Assembly: GCF_030463565.1 (NCBI RefSeq)
Contig: NC_134662.1
Location: 3,878,501 to 3,942,500, forward strand
Length of the DNA stretch: 64,000 bases
DNA from: Pelecanus crispus
Lineage: Eukaryota; Chordata; Aves; Pelecaniformes; Pelecanidae
Direction of reading: 5' to 3'
The notes beneath the pieces were generated by a model. The model was not told where the DNA came from and made no database searches. It was given only the letters and a program-made list of their open reading frames with translations. How positions within the stretch are numbered: the first letter of the stretch is position 1; every line of letters starts with the position of its first letter. The translations under genes and the position numbers were made by a program. Positions 47,334-57,100 of the stretch are shown here, piece by piece.

Positions 47334-49588
47334 ATGGGGCCGAGTCCCGCTCCCCTCCTCATCCTCGCTCCGCTGCTGCTGCTGGGGGCCGTGGTGAACG
47401 GTGAGCGCATCCCCCGCCTCGCAGGGACAGGCTGGGGCAGCCACATCCCCAGCATGGGGCGGGGGGTCCTGCCCAGCCCCCCCATTCCTGCCTCTATCTG
47501 CAGCCGGGCGCTGCCGTGACCCGTGGGGAGGGGCGGGGGACGCCGGGAGGGGACTGCTGGGGTGACCCCGTGCCACGCTCGCCCGGGCTGGCTGGGGCGA
47601 TGCCCGGCTAACCCGGACTCTCTCTCGCCTGCCACAGGGCAGCCCCGGGGACGGATCCTGGGGGGCTACGAGGCCAAGCCCCACCTGAGGCCGTACATGG
47701 CCTCGCTGCAGCTGGACGGGCAGCACGTCTGCGGGGGCTTCCTCATCGCCGAGCAGTGGGTGCTGAGCGCCGCCCACTGCACCGAGGAGACGTGAGTGCC
47801 GGCATGGGGGGGCAGCCTGGGGGCTGCTCTGTGCTGGGGGGTGGCTGCCGGCCTCAGGCCAAATCCCACTCCACAGCCCCAACCCCACTGAAGGAGCAAC
47901 CAGGGCTCTGCTCCCACCTGCGGTGACGCCCTGGGAGGTCCCGGCACCCCGTGGGGGGCTCTCTGGCACCCCACAGCACCCTGTTTCTGTGGCCGGGTGC
48001 AGCGACACCCCCAGCTCCGCGTGCCCCACGGGGTGGGCAGAGCCCCTGCGCCCCACACGCTGCTTCTCTTCCAGGGACGGCAAAATCTTCCAGGTCCTCC
48101 TGGGCGCCCACTCGCTGACGGAGCCGGAGCCCCACAAACGCCTGTACCGGGTGCGCGCCCAGATCGCCCACCCCGGCAGCAACATCCACAACAACAAGGA
48201 CGACCTCCTCCTCCTCCAGGTGGGCTCAGGGCTGCCGGGACCCTCCTTGCCGCTCCCACTGGGCACAGCCCCGCTCCTGCAAATCCCTCTGCCCCTCGGG
48301 ACCCTGTGGGGTCACTGACCGCAACGGGAGCAAACCCTCGAGGCCAGGCTGGGACAGCTCGGTCCCTTCTGTCCCCTTCCCTGTCCCGTGGGACCGTTCT
48401 CCGCTTCCCCCACCAACAACCTTTGGGCAGCATCCAAATGCTTCCATCTTCCCCGTGGTCCCTGCGGCTGCGGCTCCGGGGGGCTGCGGGTGGAAGCCCT
48501 GAGCACGGCCGAGGCTGGGGCAGTCCCGGCGTCGGGGCTGGGCTCGCCGTGCCCCAGGCCACAGCCAGCCCCCGCTGACCCGGGTCCCCTCTTGCTTCGT
48601 GGCAGCTGGAGGAGAAAGCGGAGCTCAACGCGCACGTGCAGGTGCTGCCGTTCCAGCGGGAGGACAGGGACGTGGCGGCCGACACGGTGTGCGAGGTGGC
48701 CGGCTGGGGCACCATCAGCCACAGCGGCCGCCGGCCGGACAAGCTCTACCAGCTGGAGCGGCCGGTGATCAGCCGCGACGTCTGCAACCACCGCACCTAC
48801 CACGACCACACCATCACCGAGAAGATGATGTGCACTGACTCCCGCAGGAAGGACACCTGCAAGGTACCGCTCGCCCTGGCCTCCCACCCGTTCCTTTCCC
48901 AGACAGGGAACCACGCTCGGAGCCACGGGCTGGGGCTGCCGACCCCCTCGGGGGTCTGGGAGCGGGGTGGGTACCTGCAGCTTGGAAGAGGCGAGGGCGT
49001 GGGGCTGTGACCCCAGGGTGACGGGGGCTCCTTGCCCTGTGCTGCCCACTGCAAAGCAGCTCTCATGAGCCTGGGGATGGGTGAGGCCACGGGCACGACC
49101 CAGTGCACCCCGGGGGTACCCGCTGATGGGTCTGCCAGGATGCCAGGGGCCACGCTGAAAGCCCCCCACGTCCTGGCAGAGCTGGGGGTCTGGGCTGTCG
49201 GCAGAGCGAGGGGAGAAGCGAGGGAGGGCAGCACTGACCCCAACCCACAGCTCCTGCGGGTGAAACCCCTGGCTGAGAGCACCCAGGGGCCGAAGCTCTG
49301 CCCCTGGCAAGAGCCTTGGGTCAGGCAGGGACCCCCAGCTCCAGGGTCGGGGTGGCATGGGCTGGGCCAGGCCGGCAGACCCTCGGCGGTGCTGATGGAG
49401 CCTTCGTCCCGCAGGGAGACTCCGGCGGCCCCCTGGTCTGCAGCGGGGTGGCCGAGGGGGTGGTCACGGCCGGCTCCCGCGTCTGCGGCAACTACAAGAA
49501 ACCCGCCATCTACACCCGTATCGCCCCGTACGCGCACTGGATCGACAGCGTCATCGCCTCCGCGGCTGGGGAGGGAGACGCTCGCTGA
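47334..49588 (+). CDS. CFD: Complement factor D (adipsin), 5 exons
   Basis: Secreted S1-family serine protease that cleaves factor B bound to C3b in the alternative complement pathway. Exons: 47334-47400, 47638-47791, 48075-48219, 48606-48863, 49415-49588. The total is 798 nt, or 265 aa. A Leu-rich signal peptide covers about residues 1-21. The propeptide ends in PRGR, and the mature enzyme starts ILGG at residue 29. The catalytic triad is H69 (SAAHC), D117 (DDLLLLQ) and S211 (GDSGGP). D205 (DTCKGD) marks the Arg-specific S1 pocket. Eight Cys in the mature part allow the four expected disulfides. R230 of the self-inhibitory TAGSRVCG loop is kept. The protein is a few residues longer at the C-terminus than human. 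The PRGRILGG site, [12 protein letters not shown] and GSRVCGN motifs favour factor D over elastase or granzymes. Confidence 0.96.
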
Positions 49589-49894
49589 GCCGTCCCCAGG
49601 GACCTGGCTCCACGCCGCGGCTTGCTGCCGCCGGCACGGCCGGAGCACCCACGCTGCTGCTCGGGGAAAGCTGCACTGCCAAGAACCGGGGGCTCCCACT
49701 GCCGCTCCCACCTGCCCCCGAGCATCCCCCCGTGCCTGGAGGAGGGCCGGCCCGCACGAAACCAGGGGAAGGGGGTCCCCGGTCCCCCTCTCGCGAAGCA
49801 CAGGGCCCGGCTGGGGGAGGGCCGGGGGTCACAGCCCCCCACGCTGGCGCAAGCCGCAGGCTTTGCTGAACGCGCCGTAACGCTGACCCGCTGC

Positions 49895-49900
49895 AATAAA
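49895..49900 (+). terminator. CFD: CFD polyadenylation signal
   Basis: AATAAA about 307 bases after the CFD stop codon, giving a 3'UTR of about 325 bases. A CR1 fragment begins 13 bases downstream, so the cleavage site and its downstream element fall at or inside the repeat. Confidence 0.85.
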
Positions 49901-49912
49901 GCAATGACGAAT

Positions 49913-49985
49913 TCATAGAATCATCGAATCGTTTCGGTTGGAAAAGACCTTTAAGATCATCCAGGCCAACCATTCCTGCATAGCT
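49913..49985 (-). mobile_element. CR1 LINE 3'-end fragment
   Basis: It carries the hallmark reverse-complemented CR1 3' terminus (CATAGAATCATCGAATCG, then GGTTGGAAAAGACC and AAGATCATCCAGGCCAACC). The element is therefore in minus orientation and heavily truncated. It abuts the CFD 3' end. Confidence 0.85.
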
Positions 49986-50892
49986 GCCAGGGCCGGGGTG
50001 GGGGGGGGTGTGTCTGAATGGGACCCCCCTGCCCAGGGGGTGCGGGCAGCACGGGGAGGAGCTGGGCACGAGGTGGGGAGGTGCTGAGCCTGAGCCCACG
50101 GGGACGGTGTGGCCAGGGCCCCCCCCCGCTCCCTGCCACCCACGCATTTGGAGGGAGCCCCATCCCCTCCTTTGCCTTGCCCATGTGCTGAGACCCCCCC
50201 CCAAACTCACCGCGAGCAGCCATCAAACATGAAATAACCCCAAACCTGTGAGCGCTCGGCCCCAGCTCTGCCCCGGCGCGGGGTCTCCTCGAGGGGTGCA
50301 TGGACTCCGCCGACACCCCAGCACTCGCCTGGCCCCGCTCCCATCCCTGTACCCCGCAGCCGAGCACCCCCAGCCCATTGCCCCCGGCGGGCGCCTGCGC
50401 CTCGGGGGGAGCAGGGGACGCATCCTGCTGCGCGGCCGCGGGGCGATAAGGTCCGAATGCGGGGCCTCCCGCGGGGGCATGGTGTGACTTTGTTAAAGCA
50501 GAATCTGCGAGTCGCCGATAAGGCCGGAGGGCAGCACCGGCTCTCACGGCAGGGCAGGATCCGTGCTGGGACCCTCGCTCCCTGTCCCAGGGACCCGTGG
50601 AAAGGCAAAGGGGGGCGGACGGGGCAATGCTTGCCCTCGGCTCTTGGCCTGCGCTTGTTTTCAAGAGGGGCAGGGGTGAGGCAGAGCCCCCGTCCTCCTG
50701 CTGCAGCCCGGCCTGCAAGAGACTCCCTGCAGCCCCAGGAGCGGCCGGCACCGCCGCTGCCCCGGCAGGGCCCTGGTCCGTGCCCGTGTCCCCCGTCGCA
50801 GCAGGGCCGGTGCGGGACCTGGGCGCAGAGAGGCCCCTCGCCCTCCCGCAGCCGGGGCTCCCCCGGTCCTTAGAGGGAGCAGGGCCGGGGCG
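49986..50892. other. Intergenic GC-rich DNA
   Basis: Unique GC-rich sequence between two CR1 fragments. Chance open frames only; no gene or RNA recognised. Confidence 0.5.
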
Positions 50893-51020
50893 AATCATCG
50901 AATCATTGAATGGTTTAGGTTGGAAAAGCCCTTGAAGATCATCCAGTCCAACCATAACCTAACACTACCAAGTCCACCACTAAACCGATTCAGGGCAGAG
51001 CAGCAATTTCATGTTTCCTG
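50893..51020 (-). mobile_element. CR1 LINE 3'-end fragment
   Basis: It contains the terminal CR1 pattern in reverse complement: AATCATTGAATGG, GGTTGGAAAAGCC, AAGATCATCCAGTCCAACC, followed by the CTAACACTACCAAGTCCACC segment. The outer boundary near 51020 is approximate. Confidence 0.8.
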
Positions 51021-51054
51021 GCTTGGTGGCTGGATTATTTTATAATGAAATTAA

Positions 51055-51345
51055 AACTAGGAATCATTAAGGTTGGAAAGCATCTCTAAGATCATCAGCC
51101 CAACCATCACCCCAACACCACCATGCCCACTAAACCATGGCCCCAAGTGCCACCTCCGCCTGTTTTTTGAACCCCTCCAGGGATGGGGACTCCCCCACCT
51201 CTCTGGGCAGCCTGTTCCAATGCTTGACCACTCTTTCCATGAAGAAATTTCTCCTAATATCCAATCTGAACCTCCCCTGGCGCAGCTTGAGGCCATAGAA
51301 GGCACAGAGGATCAGAGCGGGGCAGCAGCATCGCGGCAGGGAATT
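51055..51345 (-). mobile_element. CR1 LINE fragment, about 290 bp
   Basis: The longest classical CR1 3' region in the cluster. In reverse complement it shows GAATCATTAAGGTTGGAAAG, AAACCATGGCCCC, GAACCCCTCCAGGGATGG, CTGGGCAGCCTGTTCCAATG and the TCTCCTAATATCCAATCTGA block. This is the end of CR1 ORF2 and its 3'UTR. Only remnants of the reverse transcriptase C-terminus remain. Confidence 0.92.
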
Positions 51346-52303
51346 GCGAGACCCTTCCAGCATCCCCAACCTGGGAGCAGGGAAGAGTGGGACCAGGAGC
51401 GACGGACACACGGCAGGAGGGAGGGCCAGTGCGGGTGAGGTACATCCCTTGTATCGGGGACGGAGGAGGAGAAAGCAGTTCCGGACTTTAAAACCCACCT
51501 TCCGTGCCTTGCTGCCAACGCAGCCGCGCCGGAGCTCAGCCGGCGCCTCGGGGAGCGGCTCCCAGCCGCGGGGCTCCATCTCGGGTGGGAGGCGAAGCGG
51601 GGAAGTGAGGATCCGTCCTCCCGCAGAGCGGCCGCTCCATCCCTCCTCCGTGCAAACAACAGCGATCAAATGTTAAATAACCCCAAACCTGTTCTCTGAG
51701 AAAAAGATTAACCAGGGCTCAGGTTGATTACAGTTTTACTTACAGGGGAGAAGAGCCTTAACAAGAAGTTGTAGTTTCCTAATTAGCCATTTGATTTTCC
51801 TTAATTACCAGCAGAATAGCGAGGCAGAGATCAGCTCCGTACAGCAAAACATTAAGCAGAGCTGAGAGACAAACTCTTTGCCATCAGCTCAATTTTTCAC
51901 TAATAAATGAAAAGGCAGTTCCAGAGGGAAAGGGATATAGAGAAATCGGTTTGTTCTTTCCCTTAAATGGTCTCTGGGGACACCCAGAAGTCGTCTGGCT
52001 GGGCAGGAATTTGGCTGGGCAGGAATTTGGCCGAGCCACAGATCGGCTCCAGGCATCTCCACCGCGCTGTGTCAAAGCGTGCAGATGTTTAGATCCGATT
52101 CTCTAACGGTGCTGAGCACCCTCAGCCTGGGTTGATCTCGGCAGAAGGACAGGGCAGGTCTTCCTCGGCAGCTCCCCCACGAGCTGCCTGCTCCAGCCCA
52201 GCTCCCGGCGGCCACTCGGTACCCAGGCCCTTCCCCACCGGCGCTTCCGACAGCCACGCGCCCGGGCAAACCCAGAGCAAGAGCTTGAAGGAGCTTCTGC
52301 CGA
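51346..52303. other. Intergenic DNA between CR1 copies
   Basis: Mixed composition with no gene recognised. A 17-bp direct duplication (unit GGCTGGGCAGGAATTTG) is present at about 51998-52032. Confidence 0.5.
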
Positions 52304-52700
52304 CTGGAATCATGGAATGCTTTGGGCTGGAAGGGACCTTTAGAGCTCACCCAGCCCAACCCCTGCAGTGACAGGGACAGCTTTAACCAGAGCAGGGTGC
52401 TCAGAGCCCCGTCCAACCTGGCCTGGGATGTTTCCAGGGATGGGGCCTCCACCGCCTCTTTGGGCAACCCCTTCCAGTGCTTCACCACCCTCATTGTAAA
52501 AAAATTCTTCCTTATATCCAGTCTAAATCTATTCTTCTTTAGTTTAAATCCATTACTCCTTGTCCTGTCACAACAGGCCTTGCTAAAAAGCTTGCCCCCA
52601 TCCTTCCTATCGGCCCCTTTCAGCACTGAAAGCCGCACTCAGGTCTCCCCGCAGCCTCCTCCTCTCCAGGCTGAAGTCTCTGCTCCAGAAGTCCTGAAGC
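52304..52700 (-). mobile_element. CR1 LINE fragment, about 400 bp
   Basis: Reverse-complement CR1 of a different subfamily from the 51055 copy. It has GAATCATGGAATGC, GGGCTGGAAGGGACC, CCAACCTGGCCTGGGATG, GGGCAACCCCTTCCAGTG, a TTCTTCCTTATATCCAGTCT block and GCCTCCTCCTCTCCAGGCTG. The ORF2 tail is degraded. The boundaries are by eye. Confidence 0.9.
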
Positions 52701-52852
52701 CGTGCTGCGCAGCAAGCTGGCTACACCCCGACCCGCTGGGAGGGCGGGAGGCTCGAGGGCTCTCCTCATGCAATTAGAAGCTCACCCTAAGAACCGAAAG
52801 ACCTTAGAGAGCGGAGCAAGCATGCACCAACAGCCTGGGTCATCCATCTAAA

Positions 52853-52970
52853 GATCATAGAATCGTTTAGGTTGGAAAAGCCCTTTAAGATCATCCAGTC
52901 CAACCATTAACCTACACTACCAAGTCTACTCTAAGCCAATCAAGGGTAGACTAGACTAAAATGAAACGGC
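52853..52970 (-). mobile_element. CR1 LINE 3'-end fragment
   Basis: Reverse-complement CR1 terminus: ATCATAGAATCGTTTAGG, TTGGAAAAGCCC, AAGATCATCCAGTCCAACC, CCTACACTACCAAGTC. It resembles the 50893 copy and probably belongs to the same subfamily. Confidence 0.85.
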
Positions 52971-53430
52971 CACGGCTACTACATTCAGCAGACGCAACGT
53001 TAGCACCATTAGTTTGCAATTTCTAGCAAGTGAGAGTGCCTGGCAAAGCAGTAGCTGAGCACTGTCAAATGAGAGCAAAAGGTCGATGCGATTTTCGCCC
53101 GACCTTGGGAGCGGCGCAGAGCTGCACGCCAGGAACGCTCTTCCTCAAACGTGCCGAAGTGTCCGGCTTTGTCTGAAGCTGGAGACTTACAACAATCCTA
53201 ATGGCTCGATGTTTTCTCCTCTTGTGTCCATAATAACCTGACAGAAGCTTGAAAACATTAATTTCCCCTTCCAATTTTGCAAATGATGTCAGCTCCTTTC
53301 CTAACAGGCATGCAATTAACAGGGCTTTCCTGCTTCTCTTCTGTTTGTGCATCAACCACCCTGGCCACGCGCCGTCCAACCAAAGTCACACGGAAGACCG
53401 CCAAAGTTTTGAGAACAAACCAAACATTCT
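52971..53430. other. Intergenic DNA 3' of MED16
   Basis: Unique sequence between the last CR1 copy and the inferred MED16 transcript end. Nothing recognised in it. Confidence 0.45.
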
Positions 53431-54158
53431 GTACAAAATTAAGGAAACTTTTATTTACAAAAGAGCTGCTGATTCAGTGAGAGCCGGAGATGTTTGCTCC
53501 AGGCAGCAACACTCTCGTGTTCCTGCTCCTCCAGAGGGGGAAGAAATTGCTCCGTTAAAACACAGATAGGTACGATGGTGAAGTCTCCCATCAGAGGGGC
53601 AAGTTTACCCGAAGGATGGAGAAGTGCAGGAAAATGGAGTAACCAGCCCACACTGCACTTCCTGAGCAGCCCGTAGCAAAGGACGAGCACAAGGTACCGC
53701 GCGCTTGCTCCCCTTTCGCTGGGGACTTGCTCTGCTCACCCCCAGCCGCCACCGTCACCGCGCTGCCCGTGCCAGGGCTCGTGCCGGGGCCCAGGCACTC
53801 TGCCCGCTCAGCCCAGAGACACGACCGCAGCAGGGCTCTCTCCTCCCAGGCCCTCGGCCCCAGCTGACACTGACAGGGAAACCCCTGGCATTCCCTTCTA
53901 GCTCTTCCCTGTAAAAGAGGAAGCGCTCCCTCCCCTCTTATTTTTTTTTTTACGGCAGAAAGATCAATGCAAGAAAAGCGGCAGCACCGCTGGTCAGCTG
54001 CTTGGCACCGTCTCGCGGGCAGCATCGGGACGCTGCTTTCGGAGAGCTGAGGAGAAGAGCTGCCGTTCCTTTGTCCCAAACGCCTCCAAGGAAGGAAGCT
54101 CCGAGCAGCTCTTCTGCTCGGCGCCCGCTGTTCCCTCTGTGCCCCACAGAAGGTGCGC
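53430..54158 (-). other. MED16: MED16 3'UTR (inferred)
   Basis: Minus-strand sequence after the MED16 stop. AATAAA on that strand is the complement of 53450-53455 and is followed by a TG-rich stretch near 53425-53435, so cleavage near 53430 is likely. No splice sites or coding signature are seen. Confidence 0.6.
53450..53455 (-). terminator. MED16: MED16 polyadenylation signal
   Basis: TTTATT on the plus strand reads AATAAA on the minus strand, about 700 bases past the stop codon, with a downstream TGTTTGGTTTG element. Confidence 0.6.
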
Positions 54159-57100
54159 TCAGGAATAGCTGAGGGGCATCCTCCTCCACAGCCCCCCACA
54201 CAAGCAGTTTTTGATCCAGCGCTGCTCCCACTGTTTCACCGCAGTGACTTTGTTCGGCGATTTCAGCATCGTAACACAGCCGCACCTGGAAAGAAGCGGA
54301 GAGGTGCAGCCAGGCCCAGGAGACACAGAAGCCCAGGAAAAAAAAGCCAGCGCTGCTGGGGCATCTGCACGGGTCACGCAGGGAGCAAGGAATCTGAGGA
54401 GGAAACCAGCTTTTGCCATTTGAGGGTGATGTTTGCGAGCGCTAAAAACCAGCTGAAACCAGGCGAGCGGTTATCTTAAATGAAGAGAGGTTATCTTGGA
54501 ACAGAAGGCTGTCTTCAAGACAACAGCCCTCAGCTGCTATTTATACAGAAAACAGCAGACAGTCATCTTGTAAAAAATGATCTGCTACAGAGACCTTCTA
54601 TTAAAACCAGTAATTAAAGCTAATTCAATCACATGATTAGACGGATGTTTGCTCCCTGCACCATTATTTTGAAATCCAGGCTCTTTTGTGAGGGTGGATG
54701 AAGAGGACAGCACAAAAGGACTTAAAATGCAAACCTAGCTTGAAAGATGACCCAAAAATAGCACTATGGATACTGTGATTATTTCCTCTCGCCAGCTCCT
54801 CTCCAAGAACACAGGTAGTTTTATTTAAAGACCAGACCTGCAAAACAAGCCGGGGATCTCTCATCACTAATAAAGACTCCTACAGGCCAAATTCTGGTCT
54901 CTATTTACCTGGGCAGCCTGACTGCTCTCAGATTTTCCTGTTAAAGTGATATCATATTTATTCCATGATGCACCATTTACAGCCCTTAGATGAAATACAT
55001 TTCATCTGTTCAGTCACTGGCAGTGACGACTGCAGCTAATCCTCACAGAGAATTAGGGGTTACTTTGCACCAAGCAAAGCAGTAAGATTTTTAATCTAAA
55101 CAGCCATGCTGCAACGATACAGAAGCAGCTATCTCGAGTCAGCGACGCTGCTCTTCAAGAAACATTTTAAGGATCTCGGTCTTCCAGGTTAGGGATGCCT
55201 TAAATGCAATCAGAACTGCTTTTTTCCAATGCAAGGGGTAGTGCCATACACCAAAAGCCTTATTATAGAAGCAGCATTTCCTCCTGCAGACACAATTAAC
55301 ATAAAACGTTACTGGGATACCAGCTAGGATGGTAAACAGAGACTAAAAGAGCTGTTGAATGACAAAAAGAACAGTTGGGGTTTCTGCCAAGACCTCCTCT
55401 GCACCGAAGGATTACGCTTGCGTTGCTTACCTGGTACACGACTTGCATTCCTCTGTCGGGTATGCTCCTAAATGAAGCCGCCTCAGATGATCAATTTTGG
55501 GCTGTCCAGGCGCCCTGGGTAGAAAGAAGAATGGGAATTTTTCCAGAATATCGCTTTCTAAAAGCTGTTTCCAGGACAGTGAGCTGCACTTCAGCGGCCA
55601 ACATGACACAGGCCTTGGCTACCTAGTCTACCGAGCACCATGGGATTCAAGGCCATGCTGACAGGAACCTCATCACAAACCAGCATTTTTTTCCACCCTC
55701 CATTTGCCATCTCTTTTCCATACTTTAAATTCCCAGCCCATTGCAAGTTAGGACACAAGTTCAAGCAGGGAGAATAAACTGCTCTTGGCTCACACCAGCA
55801 AACGGATGAGCCAAAAAACACAGGCGCCCCAAACCCACTGACCTCTCGGAGCTGGAAAGAGATCCCAAAGCCTCCCAACACCCTTTTTCTCACCCCACCA
55901 GCTATTCGTTTCAGGTCTCTGTACCTGACAAAGGCATCAAACTGGGAAGAGACGGTGTGACCAACGAGCCCAGGAGCTTTCCCAAATTGCAGCCGGACAA
56001 GCTGTTTGTTCTGCAGCTTGCTGATAATGCCATCGTTGATGGGCAACCAATCGATATTGGGAATGAGCAACTGGCTGGGCAGGAGGCAACACTCGTCTAT
56101 CAGGGTATCATCTGGCTCCGTTATGTGATTTTCCTCACGACCTGCATGGAAAAACGAAGCAGGGAGAGGGAACCAGCGTGATCTTTAAATTTCTCATTTA
56201 GAGTTCAAGAGAACTGCGTGCAGTTTCCTCCTCCATCCGCCAACACAGCGCAGAGAACAATAAACTTGGCAGCTGTACTTGCCCTTTCTAAACACTACAG
56301 ACCCACTCAGAAATTACTCCCTGCAATTATTCCTTTCACGCGCAATCCGCATTAAGGAAGGATTCTTTTGTTCAGGGAAACTGGCAAACACTTACAGCAC
56401 AGCCAGAGTTTAGTTAGGAGCCTGAAGAGGAGGGACATGCTGTCCTGGGTGTCGGAGGTTGCCGTGTAGACGGGGAGGCAGCTTGGCTTCAACAGTCCCC
56501 AAATGCGGATCACCACCATCAGCTCCCTGAACATGCCCAAGGATGCTCCGTCTCGCAGAAAGCTGTGTCCCGGGCGCACAGGGGAGCCCTGCAGAGGGAA
56601 AAAAAAAAAAAGCTACAACTGAGATTGAGACTTACAGGCAGCCTGCTGGAACCACTGCTCTGTTTTTAGACAACTCCTTCTTCCAAGCAGTACAGAGCCC
56701 ATGGAACTCGCTGCCAGAGGATGCCGTGGAGGTCAGAGGCAGACAGAGGTTCATAAAAGGTTTAAACAAGTCAGGCAGCCACTGAGCCCGCTTCTCTGAA
56801 TGCAGCTGCCAGTTGCTACACCACTGACACCCAGATGGGCGCAGAAAGGACCGTTTTGTGTTTCTGCAGCTTCTTACACTCTTCTCCCAAGTGCCTGTTT
56901 GGATAGGAACACCGGGGTTGTGTGTGACTTGGCTAAAGCTACCCAAACACTGCACACAGAGGGTTGTTTTGTCGGTTTTTTTTTTCCTTTTGCTCCTTTT
57001 GGTCTTTTCTCAGGACCCCAGGCTCTCACCTGGTTAGGAAGGCTGGCCAGCAGATAGAGCACAAAATCTCCCACCCACTGGATGAGCTGCTGCAGGGACT

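Noticed and set aside
47130-49801. Long minus-strand frames over CFD
   Set aside because: Antisense of GC-rich CFD exons and introns with no recognisable domains.
53065-53379. Minus-strand frame of 104 codons beyond MED16
   Set aside because: It lies past the likely MED16 polyadenylation site and shows no domain or exon structure.
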